DNA of 64,000 bases from Galeopsis tetrahit (lineage: Eukaryota; Streptophyta; Magnoliopsida; Lamiales; Lamiaceae). The DNA lies in NCBI GenBank assembly GCA_963675135.1, contig OY776119.1, positions 1,674,001 through 1,738,000 on the forward strand, given 5' to 3'. The number at the start of each line of letters is the position of its first letter. Within the stretch, counting starts at the first letter, position 1. Under the pieces are notes generated by a model, which did not search any database, was not told the DNA's origin, and worked only from the letters and a program-made list of their open reading frames with translations. The translations under genes were made by a program, and so were the position numbers. Below, one piece after another: positions 1 through 11,480 of this stretch.

Positions 1-291
1 TACTCGCATTATTAAAAATAAAGTTATTCTTTTAATTATTTTTTTCCTTTCCTTTAAAATCCTACTATGGATGGGTTGGAATTCTCTATTTTATTCAATA
101 CAATGTATGAGTCACTATTAAAACACTGATGTATGAAGCTACAATAATATTCTATCAATCAATTATGTAATGTTTATGTTTACTCAACCACCACTAAATT
201 TGTTGAATTTTCTCTGCTTTGCAGAATTGGTTCTGCCTTGGAAAAATTTCAGAAAAAGTTAGCAAAGATGGTCGGTTACCTTGTACACTAA

Positions 292-449
292 GGGCATGTT
301 TGATAGCAAAGATGGATTATCTAAGATTAGGATGATAACTCAACTTTATAAATTTTAAAGCATAATCTACCCTTAATCTAAGTTATCAAACAACCAATAA
401 AAATGATATATAATTAATCTAGATTTAATCTAAGCTATCAAACATGGTC
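292..449. mobile_element. Tourist-like (PIF/Harbinger) MITE
   Basis: A 158-bp AT-rich element with imperfect terminal inverted repeats: GGGCATGTTTGATAG on the left and CTATCAAACATGGTC on the right, matching at 13 of 15 positions when inverted. It is flanked by TAA on both sides (289-291 and 450-452), the 3-bp target duplication of the PIF/Harbinger superfamily. There is no coding capacity, so it would need a transposase in trans. It ends only about 25 bp before the LINE ORF1 start codon. Confidence 0.75.
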
Positions 450-474
450 TAAGGATAAGGATCCTGAGAGAGCG

Positions 475-2685
475 ATGGAGAGCGAGAGCGAATGGAGAGC
501 AGTAGGGAGGAGGGGGAGAAGAGTAGTGCCCGGCCACCAACCCAGGCCATCCGAGTACGATGGACAAAGCTCCAAGAGGACTGGTAGAAAAGAGCACGAC
601 GGACAGACAGGGCTGCGCGAGGGGTACCGACATCGCAACCTGAGGAGGCACCAGAGCACCGAGGAGAAGGACACTCTGACCTTCTTCTTCAAGAACTTTC
701 CAAAGGAGTGCAGTATGGAGACATTATATCGAAGTTTCAGCGCGGTGGGTAAAGTTCGGGACCTGTTCTGCCCCCGGAAAACAGACAAAGCTGGGAACCC
801 TTTCGGTTTCGTGAGATTTCCGGATAGCTACAAAGCGGATGACCTGCTGGTCGACTTAAATAATGTGTGGATCGGCAGCTACAAACTACGGGTCTACCCA
901 CCAAGATTCACCAGGAATCAGGATAAAACCAGAGCGACATCGACGCACGTGATCCCAGCAAACTGTGGTTTGAGAGAGGAAAATACGTCTTTTGCAGATA
1001 TAATCGAAGGAAGGAAAAAGGGTGTGAAACAAAACCAACTCCCAGAAGACACTTTAGAATATCAAACAGAGGAGAAGGAGAGGAAATGGCTAGAAAATTG
1101 CTACACGGGCTTTTTGAAGAGATCATTCTCATGGGAAGACCATGGCGAGGAAATTCAAGCGGAATGCAATGGAAAGCTAAAGCTCCGATCAATGGGAGGC
1201 AATCTAATATTGATACAAGGGGTATCAGAAACCACGGTCGGCGAAACAATTAACGGTTTCGATGAGTGGGGAGAATTTTGGTTTGAGTGGACCAGGCCTT
1301 GGAAAGAAATAGATGTAAACCAATACAGAAAGGTATGGACTAGATGGTACGGTGTACCAATGCACGTATGGTCCATGAAATTCTTCGCTCTTGCATGTGC
1401 AAAAACTGGCTCTTTTATCAAAATGGACGAGATGACATCCCAAGTAAGAAAATTGGATTTTGCTAGGATTCTCATGTTTACAGGGCTCAAAACGATTGAC
1501 GGCATTCAAACAGCTCGCGTCGATGGTGTTTCTTTCACTATTAGAGTGGTGGAAGAGCATAGTTGCGACTGTTCATGCAAAGAGGTGGAATCACCCGGTG
1601 AGAATTCCGACTCCGATTCAGAGTTCGATTGGGCAGGTGCACATGGCGAATTAGATGACAACACTCAGATTTCGGATGGCCCGGCCGAGGTCATAGTCGA
1701 GGAAGACGGCGGCTCCGATGACGAAGGTAACGGTAACATAGGGAGCTCAAACGACGCATTAAAAGGCCTGAACGACACCCGAGAGAACTTTGACATGGGA
1801 AAAAGCATAAGGGCGGCTGACATTAATGAATCAGTCTTGGAAGATGAAACAAACCCACGCTTGCAGTTATCACAACCAATTTTGGGGAGGTTCCCAAATC
1901 CCTCGGAAGACTCAGTTAGTGGGGCCCAATATTCAGACATTATTGCCGAGGGGCTCAAGGAGGTCAGCACTCCCTCTCTGCCGCCAAATCAAGAATACGG
2001 AGAGAAAGGGTCACAGGCCCAACTTGATGATAATGAAGGAAAAAGAGATGGGCCTGACCAATTATATATTGGCCCACAAAATAATTGTTTGAACCTCTCA
2101 AAGTTGCAGATGGGCCTCAGCCCAAACCCAACTAACCAAATTCTGGATTTGAGACCACAGTACAAAAATTATAAGGAAAACAACTCACAGGACAAGTGCC
2201 CCCAAAATAGTTTATCCAACCCCTCACCCCCAAACAATTCCAACATCATTAACACCATCGGAGTTTGCGAGAAACCCTCCTCAACAAACTTGGATCCCCT
2301 TTGCAATACCCAACACAACGATACAAACAAACCCAGAGGAAAACCAAATTCGAAACCAAGAGAAAAAAGGATGTTGAAGGCAGCAGCGAAGCAAAGAGAG
2401 AAGGAGCAGTGGCCGGGTTTTATCAAGAATATTGGATCGGAGGAGGAACGAGGCGAGGAAAAAACGAATCAACCACGGAAAACACGGAGAGTGGAATCTC
2501 AAATGCGAGGCCAGGAAGGGCCGACTAGGCTCGCAAGTGTAAAATCAACTTGGAATTTCGGAAAGAAACTAGGGCTCTCAAGCAAAAATGGGGATGAAGC
2601 AATTATTCAGAGCATAATTGATATGGAGGGGAAGGAGATGACAAACGCAACCTCGGGAACAGGAGCTGAGCTGAACCCACAGTAA
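475..2685 (+). CDS. LINE ORF1, RNA-binding protein with RRM and DUF4283-like domain
   Basis: 736 aa. Residues 1-65 are basic and charged. An RRM follows at about 67-144, with RNP2-like TLTFFFKNF and RNP1-like NPFGFVRF. Residues of about 210-365 resemble the DUF4283 region of plant L1-type ORF1 proteins (for example RKVWTRWYGVPMHVW). A short cysteine cluster CDCSC follows, but no canonical CCHC knuckle. The C-terminal half is hydrophilic and low complexity. In LINEs this protein coats the element RNA and chaperones target-primed reverse transcription. The start is the first ATG of the long frame; a second in-frame ATG lies downstream at residue 81. The stop codon overlaps the ORF2 start as TAATG. 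The function is inferred from family architecture. Confidence 0.88.
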   Translation: MESESEWRAVGRRGRRVVPGHQPRPSEYDGQSSKRTGRKEHDGQTGLREGYRHRNLRRHQSTEEKDTLTFFFKNFPKECSMETLYRSFSAVGKVRDLFCPRKTDKAGNPFGFVRFPDSYKADDLLVDLNNVWIGSYKLRVYPPRFTRNQDKTRATSTHVIPANCGLREENTSFADIIEGRKKGVKQNQLPEDTLEYQTEEKERKWLENCYTGFLKRSFSWEDHGEEIQAECNGKLKLRSMGGNLILIQGVSETTVGETINGFDEWGEFWFEWTRPWKEIDVNQYRKVWTRWYGVPMHVWSMKFFALACAKTGSFIKMDEMTSQVRKLDFARILMFTGLKTIDGIQTARVDGVSFTIRVVEEHSCDCSCKEVESPGENSDSDSEFDWAGAHGELDDNTQISDGPAEVIVEEDGGSDDEGNGNIGSSNDALKGLNDTRENFDMGKSIRAADINESVLEDETNPRLQLSQPILGRFPNPSEDSVSGAQYSDIIAEGLKEVSTPSLPPNQEYGEKGSQAQLDDNEGKRDGPDQLYIGPQNNCLNLSKLQMGLSPNPTNQILDLRPQYKNYKENNSQDKCPQNSLSNPSPPNNSNIINTIGVCEKPSSTNLDPLCNTQHNDTNKPRGKPNSKPREKRMLKAAAKQREKEQWPGFIKNIGSEEERGEEKTNQPRKTRRVESQMRGQEGPTRLASVKSTWNFGKKLGLSSKNGDEAIIQSIIDMEGKEMTNATSGTGAELNPQ

Positions 2686-2687
2686 TG
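2683..2687 (+). promoter_or_regulatory. TAATG stop-start overlap between LINE ORF1 and ORF2
   Basis: The ORF1 stop TAA (2683-2685) shares its last A with the ORF2 start ATG (2685-2687). This arrangement is what termination-reinitiation translation uses in some other non-LTR elements. That it works this way here is inference. Confidence 0.7.
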
Positions 2688-5600
2688 AAAATCCTATCGT
2701 TTAACGTGAGAGGACTTGGGAGCAGGATTAAGAAAAAAGAGGTACAAGACATGATTAGGAAACATGAAATAGACATTTGTTGTGTGCAGGAGACCAAAAT
2801 GGAGAGTATAACAGAGCAGAACTGTAGAGAAATTTGGGGAGGAGATAACTTCGGATGGGCAAACAGAAATGCAGACAACAGAGCTGGAGGTATGGTGATA
2901 CTTTGGAATTCCGAAAAATTCAATTGCTCTAGTTACTGGGATATGGGAGGGGCTGTAGTTATCAATGGATATTGGGGTATCGATAGAACTCATTGTTGTG
3001 TAGTGAATGTATACGCTCCATGCCCCTTAAACGAACGACTAGAGCTTTGGGATAGACTGAAACTAATAGTGCAACAAAACAGTGGAACCTGTATATGTGT
3101 GGCTGGTGATTTTAACTCGATCAGATTTGAGGGGGAGAGGATCGGGAGAAACGAGACCATCAATAGAAGGGATATCAGTGCTTTTGACGAGTTCATTGGA
3201 GAAACACTACTCTTCGATCTACCACTACATGGAAGAAATTTTACATGGTACAAGCCGGATGGTAGTTGCAAGAGCAGAATCGATAGGATCCTTGTCAATG
3301 ATACTTGGATGAATGTCTGGCCAGGATCGACACAAAAGGGCCTCCACAGAACGGTATCCGACCACTGTCCGCTAATTATCGAAACAAAAAATGTCGACTG
3401 GGGTCCAAAGCCATTCAGGTTTATAAACTCATGGCATACGCACCCTGATTTTAAGGAATTTGTGTCAAATAGATGGTATGGTTATGCAATTGAGGGCTGG
3501 GGGAGCTTTGTGGTGAAAGAAAAAATCAAGAAACTGAAAGAGGATCTGAAGCAGTGGAACATGGAAGTATTCGGTTCTATGGACAGCAAAATCAAAACCC
3601 TCAAAGATGAGATAAAGCATCTTGACACGTTGGACGACGTGTTCGGGCTAGAAGAAGAGGAAATTATTCGAAGAAAGGAGGCTACAGCAAACCTGTTCCT
3701 AAACATGAACCGCAAAAACAACCTAATGGCACAGAAAGCTCGGGTGAAGTGGCTACAAGAAGGTGATGTGAACTCTGGATTTTTCCACAAAGTAATAAAT
3801 TACAGGAGGAAGATAAACGAGATCACCGGTATTCAATTACATGGACAGTGGGTGGAGGACCCAAGGGCAGTAAAGGAGGGGGTCAAACAATTCTTTGAGA
3901 AACAGTTCAGGAAATGCAGTAAGGTCAGGCCACAAATGGATCCTGATATGGTGATAAACAAGGTTAGTGACCAAGAAAACGAGATGCTCATTCGACCATT
4001 CTCAGAACAAGAAGTAAAGAATGCAGTTTGGAATTGCGACAGCACAAAAAGTCCTGGACCGGACGGCATCAACTTCAGATTTATTAAAGAATTCTGGGAG
4101 ACGATCAAAGGGGACTTCATGAAGATGATAGAGGATTTCCACCGACACGGAAAGCTCGTCCGTGGCTTTAACCCCTCTTTCATAGTTTTGATTCCAAAAA
4201 AGGAAGAACCAAGCTCACTGAACGACTACAGACCAATATCCTTAATCGGCTGCGCTTATAAAATTCTGGCAAAGGTACTGGCAGGGAGACTGAGTAAAGT
4301 CATGAACGAAATTATATCAGAAACTCAGAGTGCGTTTGTAGGTAACAGATACATTCTGGATGGAGCTGTGATACTCAATGAAACAGTAGAAGAGGCGAGA
4401 AAGAAGAGGCGAGAAAGAAGAGGCTAGAAAGAATATTCCTGAAGATCGACTTTGCCAAAGCATACGACTCAGTAGATTGGGAGTTCCTAGATGCGATGAT
4501 GGAGCAATTTAATTTCAGTCAAACATGGAGGAAGTGGATAATGGAATGCGTCACTTCGGCCACGGCTACAGTTCTCGTTAATGGCAGCCCATCCGGAGAG
4601 TTTAAGCTAGAACGCGGGCTGAGGCAAGGCGACCCACTATCGCCTTTTCTCTACCTAATAGTTGCAGAAGGACTAAGCACCCTAGTAAACAAGGCAGTGC
4701 AAATGAACCTTCTAAAAGCAGCAGAAGTGGGCAATCAGAGAACAAGGATCTCTCACTTGCAGTATGCAGACGATACGATATTAATCGGGGAAGCAAGCAT
4801 GGAGAATGCATGCGCAATGAGGGACTTACTAAAAAACTTCGAGCTACTTTCTGGGCTAAAGGTAAACTACAACAAATGCAGCCTAATGGGGGTAAATGTA
4901 GAAAGAATTAGAATGGAGAGCATGGCAGAAATCCTTGGTTGTACAAACGGAGATATACCTTTCTCATACTTAGGTATTAGAATCGGGGTCAAACACAAAA
5001 GGATAGCGGAATGGAGCCATCTGACAAGCAAAATTAAAAGGAAGTTGAAGGCTTGGCTTGGGAGACAAAAAAGATTTCATTCGGGGGCAGAATTACACTT
5101 GTGAAGGCTGTCCTAACATCGATACCAATCTATCACTTCTCTTATCATCTCTTACCTAAGAAAATCATTGCTGCTTTAAATTCTATGTTCTGTAATTTTC
5201 TGTGGGGTGGGAAAGAGAATGTGAGGAAGATTGTGTGGATAAGATGGGAGTCTATATGCAAACAAAAACATCTAGGTGGGTTGGGTGTGAAAGATCTAGA
5301 TAGTTTTAATAGAGTATTAGTTGGAAAATGGTTGTGGAGATTTATAAACGAGAAAGAAAACCTCTGGGTTAGGGTGATTAGGTCCCTATATGGGGATATT
5401 GAGGTGGGGAGTGAGGGAATCTATCCTATGGGAAGAATAGGAGGTATGTCAAGCTGGTGGAAGGACGTCACGGCGCTGGGAAAGGGGATAGAGGGCAAAT
5501 GGTTGTGGCACACATTAGACAAAACCCTTGGTGATGGTAGGGATACAAAATTCTGGACGGAGAAATGGGCAGGGGGGACAGCCCTAAATCAACAATTTCC

Positions 5601-6429
5601 GAGGCTGTTTCGACTAAGTTTAGGCAAAGAAAACACGATTAGAGAGATGGGCGAGTGGCGGGATGGTGTATGGGTGTGGAATTGGGAGTGGAGTAGAGTA
5701 TTACTTGAGAGAGAACACGAGACAATTAACAATTTGCTTCTTGTGATTAACAGGTACCCATTAAAGGAAGACTCTAGTGATGATTGGAAATGGAGAGCGA
5801 GCCCGGACAACAAGTACAAAGTGAAGTATGCATACCAAATCCTCAAAGCTGAAGTGACAGACGGTGGAACTGCAAGCACACAAAAAGAAAGATGTTTTAT
5901 GATGATATGGAAGAGCTTTGCCCCGTTTAAAGCCTCGGCTATGGCATGGCGACTTCTATGGGACAGATTGCCGACAAGAGAAAATCTGAAGCGAAGGAGA
6001 ATTATAGAGTCTGTGGACAACGCTAAATGCTCGGTGTGTGGGGAAGAAATGGAATCTGCAAGTCACCTCTTCCTAGCATGTAAATTAACCCAACAGATTT
6101 GGACGAAGATACTTAAATGGATCAATATCTCTTCGGCTTTCTCGGTAAGCATTAAGGAACACTTTTATCAATTCTCCTCCTTGATTCCTACGAGAGAAGG
6201 CGCAAAATTAGCTATGGGTGTATGGGTGGGGGTGGTATGGGTCATGTGGAAGTGGAGGAATGAAATAATCTTCGGAAACGAAACGTGGAAGATAGATAAG
6301 ATTGTAGATGAGGTGAAAGGGAGACTGTGGAGTTGGCGTAAGGCAAAGAGTGGGTTGAACCGAACCTCTTCGTTTCAGGAATGGCTGCAGAATCCGCTCA
6401 ATTCAATCGTACCATATACGATCCCATGA
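2685..6429 (+). pseudogene. LINE ORF2 (endonuclease, reverse transcriptase, zf-RVT), two frameshifts
   Basis: The coding sequence runs through three frames: 2685-4427, about 4433-5066 and about 5070-6429. The N-terminal APE-like endonuclease has its key residues: N7 (FNVRG), E36 (VQETK), D142/N144 (GDFN) and S225-D226-H227. Reverse transcriptase follows, with motif A (FLKIDFAKAYDS), motif B (RQGDPLSPFLY) and the catalytic box LQYADDT near 4762. The C-terminus is a zf-RVT domain (MAWRLLWDRLPTREN, then CSVCG and SHLFLAC). No RNase H domain is seen after it. Break 1 is a 14-bp tandem duplication at 4392-4419, just before motif A. Break 2 is a shift at the A6 run 5067-5072, best explained by loss of one A. 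Both catalytic centres are otherwise conserved, so inactivation looks recent. Sequencing error at the A-run is possible. Confidence 0.88.
4392..4433 (+). repeat. 14-bp triplication disrupting LINE reverse transcriptase
   Basis: GAGGCGAGAAAGAA occurs at 4392-4405 and 4406-4419, and as GAGGCTAGAAAGAA at 4420-4433. One extra 14-bp copy shifts the frame and creates the TAG that ends the 2685-4427 frame. Confidence 0.85.
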
Positions 6430-6599
6430 AACCTTAAGATGGAAAATATGTATGTTTAAGGGCCTGGGAAGAATGAAGGTTGTTGAGAGGTGAAAGTATG
6501 ATATACTACTGCTACCTATGCTTTATACACTCCCTGTAAATATTTTTCTATATCTTAATAAAATGGAGTTTTTTACCGACCAAAAAAAAAAAAAAAAAA
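6430..6599 (+). other. LINE 3' UTR, AATAAA and poly(A) tail
   Basis: A short 3' UTR follows the ORF2 stop. AATAAA lies at 6557-6562, about 20 bp before an 18-bp pure A tract (6582-6599). This is the usual 3' structure of a plant L1 copy. Confidence 0.8.
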
Positions 6600-8850
6600 G
6601 TCATATAGTTTCAAAAAATCAAACGGAAATAAAAAGTACTCCTCCAACTAAGATTTTAAAAAATAAAAATGATTGAGTATATATTTCCAAATTCCAATAA
6701 TTAGATTAGAAGAAACAGAAATTTCGTGATTAACTTATTTTTAAAATTTATAAAGTGGTGAGGAGCTGGCAAATTCATTTTAAGTGATAGACTGTTGTTC
6801 GTTCGGATAGCTCCTTTCTTGGCCTGAAATCTTCAAGACGCTTGAGTTCATCTGTCATTCAGACACAATGATTAAATATTCATTTTTCTTAACTTTTGTC
6901 AAATAAAAATTAACACAGTGATTTCAACCATGAGCATCTACATAGAGCTCTTTGATTTATAAATTATCAGAAAAACAATGGAGAACAGAGAATGGCCATA
7001 ACTCCAAAAAGTTTCTTAAAATGCTGACACAAAAATTGACACAAAATTTCAACATAACAAAAGTGGAATAATTTTTTAAAGGCCAACAACTTTGGGGTGG
7101 CAAAATAAGGACAGTAACTTTAGAGACTAGCAAATATAAGGTGAATTGAGGCCAAATCACTCAAATCAAGAGACTAGCAAATATAAGGTGAATTGAGGCC
7201 AAAATCAGCTCAAATCAACCCAAGTCGGGCTAATTGTCTAGCCAAAATTCGGGTTGATTTGGCATGATTTCGGGCTGAAATTGGGACCAACCTTAATCTC
7301 TAATCTGAAATAGAAGCAAAATCCTTGAAAAACATGCTATGATTTCTAGCTGCCAATAATTAGCTTACACTTATTAATTCTTGTGAAAAGGTAAAATAAA
7401 TTTCAGCTTGTGAAGTGTGAAGGGAATATGAAGTATAAATAGTGTAAGTGTGATTCATTCGTGTGAAGTACAAAGGGTGTGTGTGAAGTGTGTTTACTCT
7501 GGTGCATGTTAAGAAAAGCTAGCAGCGCAGGTTAGCATGTGAATTTTTGTTGTAATTTCTATACTAATGTAGAATATTTTGAAATTTCCTATTACACTTA
7601 ATTCAACACATTGTTCTACCAAAAACTAGTTAAAAAATCAACACGTTGTGTATATTAAAATTACATTTTTTTTTTCAATTCTTAAATTTAAGATTATAAA
7701 CTAAAGATTACATTTTGCACATATTTTGCACTTATATAGAATTATAACAAGATATATAGATGTCTCTTATGCCTCCCAATTTACTGTTTTTTTTTTTAAC
7801 TTCTTTAACTAATTTAATTTTAACACTGTTTCCCCTTTTCGTCGAACGATCTTGCTCTGTTTACCATTTCTTACGGCAATGAATTGAAAATTTACTAATA
7901 TTTTATTTTTTAAGTGCAGATTTTTTTGTTCCTCTTGTATTTTTCAAGGATTTTACTAATATTTTATACCTTAAGCTCTGATTGCCGACAATCTCGTGAG
8001 TCCTCCCAATGTGCTCGAGACTACACTCTGATCGGTCATATAGTAAAAATAGTAAAAGCGACAAACTTTTTAAAACATGATATAAGACAAAAAACGACAA
8101 ACTTTTTAAAACAGGTAGAGTGCTAATCTGCGCGGCCTGCTTATTTTTATTTCTATTTTTTTGCCGTTATACCCTTCACACCTCACCCTTTAGTCCTTTA
8201 CCAATACCCAAAAAAAAAGATAACACTTTTTTTATATCAATTTTTTTTTCTTCCAGAAATCAAAACAGCAAGAATTCATAAGAGCAAGTCCATTCAGATT
8301 TCTCAAGGAAAAAAGTATTGAGATTAATTAATTAATATTTATCAGCATTCTAAGAAATTTTTGGTGATTTTTCAGTATTTTTTGTTTAATTAATTTCTAC
8401 TTTTCATTTCCGGAATTAATTGAAGTTTTGTGCAGGTTGTGGTCTTAAATTACTTTAGATTTTCAGAATTTCTCTGTCCCCACTGTTTTTCTGAAAATTA
8501 AAAAATAAAAAATCTTTAATGTAGATGCTAATTATATATATTCTTGAATCGATAAAAATTAAGTGGAATGAATATTTATCAACTTGTTAGATTAAAATGA
8601 CAGATGAATTCAAAGAGGCCTCTAGGAGATTGCAGCATGGAGAGGCAAAGAAAGATTCGTTGCGAAATGGGCTATGATACATTCGAAACAGCCCTTGCAA
8701 GCCTTATAGTGAGCCTACAACATGATTTTCCTTTGTTTTTTGTTTTTTTGGGGTGATAAAGGCTAAAGCTATTCATATCTTTATTAGGAAAATTCTTTGC
8801 GAAATTTGTGGTCGAATGGCGAGGGAGAGAGACGATTAATAAGGTATGAA
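6600..8850. other. Gene-free AT-rich DNA with relic repeats
   Basis: No coding region can be supported. 7122-7217 is a 47-bp segment in tandem duplicate (GACTAGCAAATATAAGGTG occurs twice). 7700-7800 carries the dispersed motif CACATATTTTGCAC that recurs throughout the F-box array. 7976-8034 matches a 60-bp piece of the orphan coiled-coil gene seen at 18356-19164 (minus strand). 8045-8115 looks like a MITE end fragment (GCGACAAACTTTTTAAAAC). The rest is unassigned. Confidence 0.6.
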
Positions 8851-9872
8851 AACAATGTATAGCGTTTAAAAATGCACACATAAATGCACACATTGCACAG
8901 TGTGCGCTCCTAGTGCACAAGAGATTTATTCAATAGAAATTAGCTAATTTGATAATTTAAAATCAAATTAAAAACGAAAAAAATCATGATTCACACCAAA
9001 TAATTTCATGATTAATTTACTATGCATGCTTTTAAACACATAATAGACCATATACATATTATTCTGTTCAATGCTTATCACATACAGTACGCACATATTC
9101 TGCACACGTCTCTTTCGCCTCTTAATTTTCTGTTTTTTTTTAACTTCTTTTACTAATCTAATTTTTCTACTCATGTGTTGCCTCTTCATTTTCTTTCTGT
9201 TTCTTTATTTCCTTTACTAATTTAATTTAATTTAATTTTTATTTTTTAAAAGGAAAGAAACCTTGTACACAAAGCATTAGTGCATGCATGTTGTTTAGCC
9301 AAAAAAAATTTCTGTGATTTTTAATTTCTTTAACACTACTCTAGTTTTTCTACTTAAGCGTTGCCTTCTTTCTTAATTTTACTTAACCGTTGCCTTCTCA
9401 ATTTTAGTCCCAACGATATAATTTTAGTGTAAAGTTACATGATTACCGTTGGACTCGACCTAAGTAACATGACTAAAATTGGTACCATCGGAACTAAAAT
9501 TGAGAAAGTGCAAAGTTACATGACTAAAGCTGGACTCGACCTAAGTTACAAGACTAAAATTGATCATATACACACATATTTTGCACATAAAAATATAACA
9601 AGATATGATGTCAATTACCTTTTTTTTTAGCAGCTCTTCAAAACAAAAACGCACACTTCCTCTTCATCTCAAAAACCTAAGTGTAAGCTAATTTCTATGC
9701 CGAGTATCATTCACAAATGTTTTTTGTATTTGTGTATGATCATTCATCAACTTTTTTTTACCTGTATTGGTTGATTCAGAGAACGCGATTTTCCCTTTTC
9801 GTTGAATGATCTTGCTCTGTTTACCATTATGGGAGATTTTCTGGCTTAGGACAAGGAATCTAAAATTTACTA

Positions 9873-10428
9873 CTCCCTCTATCTTAAACAGATAGTCCTC
9901 TTCATTTATTGTTTGTCTCAAATTATAGTCCACTTTTCTTTTATTTCAATAATTTTCTCTAAAATATCCCTATTTAATGATTGTTGAGATTAGTTCATAA
10001 TAGTATTCATTAACATTAAATAAGGGTATAACAAGAATACAAGAGTAAATTTTACTCACTCCGTCCCAAGTTAGATTGTGAATTTGTAAAAAATGGATGT
10101 CCCAATTTAGATTGTACATTTCCTTATTTGGCAATAAAACATTTTTTCACTTTAAACCAGACCATTCTAACATCTCAAAATTACATCTCATGTCATTACT
10201 TTATCATTTTACTTTATTACTCACAATATTTAATTATTTACTTTATTACTCAAATGACTTTCATACTCTCTACTTTATCTCTTTAATACTAATAAACAAT
10301 TCTAACATTAAACTACGTGTAAATAGTAAATGCACAATCTAATTTGAAACAGAGGAGTATATGTCTAAAATGTTTGAATTAGTTTGTGTGAAATAGAAAA
10401 ATGAACTATCTGTTTAAGACGGAGGGAG
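9873..10428. mobile_element. Stowaway-like MITE (outer), split by a second MITE
   Basis: TIRs CTCCCTCTATCTTAAACAG and CTGTTTAAGACGGAGGGAG (inverted), with TA on both sides (9871-9872, 10429-10430). Net length is about 250 bp after removing the inner element. Uninterrupted relatives lie at 34857-35102 and 62697-62956 at the equivalent place in the other module X copies. Confidence 0.82.
10055..10357. mobile_element. Stowaway-like MITE nested in the 9873-10428 MITE
   Basis: A 303-bp element. TIR CTCACTCCGTCCCAAGTTAG pairs with the right end AATTTGAAACAGAGGAG, and TA lies on both sides. The paralog at 62870-62890 reads straight through the site (GAGTAAATTTTATATGTC), an empty site that proves the insertion. 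Confidence 0.85.
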
Positions 10429-10926
10429 TAATATTTATAATATGCCTATTGCCTAGCGACATTTTTTTAAAAAAAATTGCCGTTATTTTTATTTCCGAGA
10501 GAGGTCAGAGGTTTTTTTTTTTTTCGAAGTGCAGAATTATTATTTTGTTTCTCTTTTTTTTTTTTTCTGGGATTTTACTAAAATCTTTGTGTCTGTAGAG
10601 ATGAACTCCAGGCACCCCCCAAATAACTTGAATTTTTTTATGAAATTTCGACAGAGTCTAGATTGTCTCACACTTTCGTGCACGCACATATTTTGAACTT
10701 ATAATTTCTCTTACGCCTTCCAATTTTCTGTTTTTTAACTTCTTTCGCTAATTTTTCTACGTATGTGCATCTTTACACTCCAATTCCTTCATAATGGTTT
10801 TCGGCCCTTCCTCTAATACATATATTTGAAGCAACCAATCGTCGGCGAAATACCTGAAGCTCTTATTGCCGACTGTCTCGTGCGTCCTCCCATATACACA
10901 TTAGGTCGTTTAATTTTTATCATATA

Positions 10927-11480
10927 CTCCCTCTATTTTAAAAAGTTTATCGCATTTGTTATTTTGTATAGAATTAAAGAACATATTTTTTTTGACATAT
11001 TTACACCTCATTACTACTCCCTCCGTCCGCCTATAAGCTTCCCATTTTACCATTTTGGTCCGTCCGCCTATAAGCTTTCCATACCTTTTTTGGTAAGTAT
11101 TTTTTCTTACACTTCACTTTATATCTTACTTTTTCTCTCTATCTCTCTCATCTCTCAATCACATCACTTGTACTATATCTATTATTTAATCACTTTTCTT
11201 AATCTTTGTGCCAAAAAGTAACGTAACACTTATAGGCGGACGGAGGGAGTATTTATCTTTCTCATTGAGACAAAAATGAATATAATAAAAGATAGAATGT
11301 CAACTTATCTTCTCAAGAGAGAAAAGAGTATCACATTAATATATTTCCAATAAAAAAGAGATATTGTAAAAATTAAATAGAGATAGCTTAGAGAGATTCG
11401 TGGTAAAAATAGTAAGAAAGACAAACTTTTTGAAATAAGATTTAAGACCAAAAGCGACAAACTTACTGAAACGGAAGAAG
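10927..11480. mobile_element. Stowaway-like MITE (outer), split by a second MITE
   Basis: It starts CTCCCTCTATTTTAAAAAG after TA and ends near GACAAACTTACTGAAACGGA. Relatives are 33987-34281 and 35459-35768. The second relative is uninterrupted at the point where 11017-11249 is inserted here. The right end is slightly eroded. Confidence 0.72.
11017..11249. mobile_element. Stowaway MITE nested in the 10927-11480 MITE
   Basis: A 233-bp element. TIR CTCCCTCCGTCCGCCTATAA mirrors TTATAGGCGGACGGAGGGAG, with TA on both sides (11015-11016, 11250-11251). The paralog at about 35540-35560 is an empty site. Another right end of this family lies at 12401-12441. Confidence 0.88.

Larger units (their letters stand above)
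453..6599 (+). mobile_element. L1-type LINE retrotransposon, nearly full length, ORF2 frameshifted
   Basis: A non-LTR retrotransposon with the layout 5' end, ORF1 (RRM), ORF2 (endonuclease, reverse transcriptase, zf-RVT), 3' UTR, AATAAA at 6557-6562 and an 18-A tail at 6582-6599. The whole body is present and ORF1 is open for 736 codons, so the insertion is fairly recent. ORF2 is broken twice, so this copy cannot make its own replicase. I set the 5' end just after the MITE because homology cannot be tested here. I could not find a target-site duplication matching the bases after the poly(A), so the true 5' boundary is uncertain. Confidence 0.9.
8850..10640. repeat. Array module X, copy 1
   Basis: One of three paralogous blocks, the others being about 33850-35330 and 61850-63120. 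Shared landmarks, in order: GTGCACAAGAGATTTATTC; a run of CTCAATTTTAG / GACTAAAATTGA phrases (9395-9565); CACATATTTTGCACATAAA; GTGTATGATCATTCATCAAC; a Stowaway MITE; and CGAAGTGCAGAATT. No gene is seen. It is probably intergenic DNA carried along when F-box units duplicated. Confidence 0.7.

Noticed and set aside
6600..6640. A target-site duplication for the LINE
   Set aside because: The bases after the poly(A) have no convincing match upstream of 475.
10097..10342. 81-codon plus frame
   Set aside because: Entirely inside the nested Stowaway MITE at 10055-10357.
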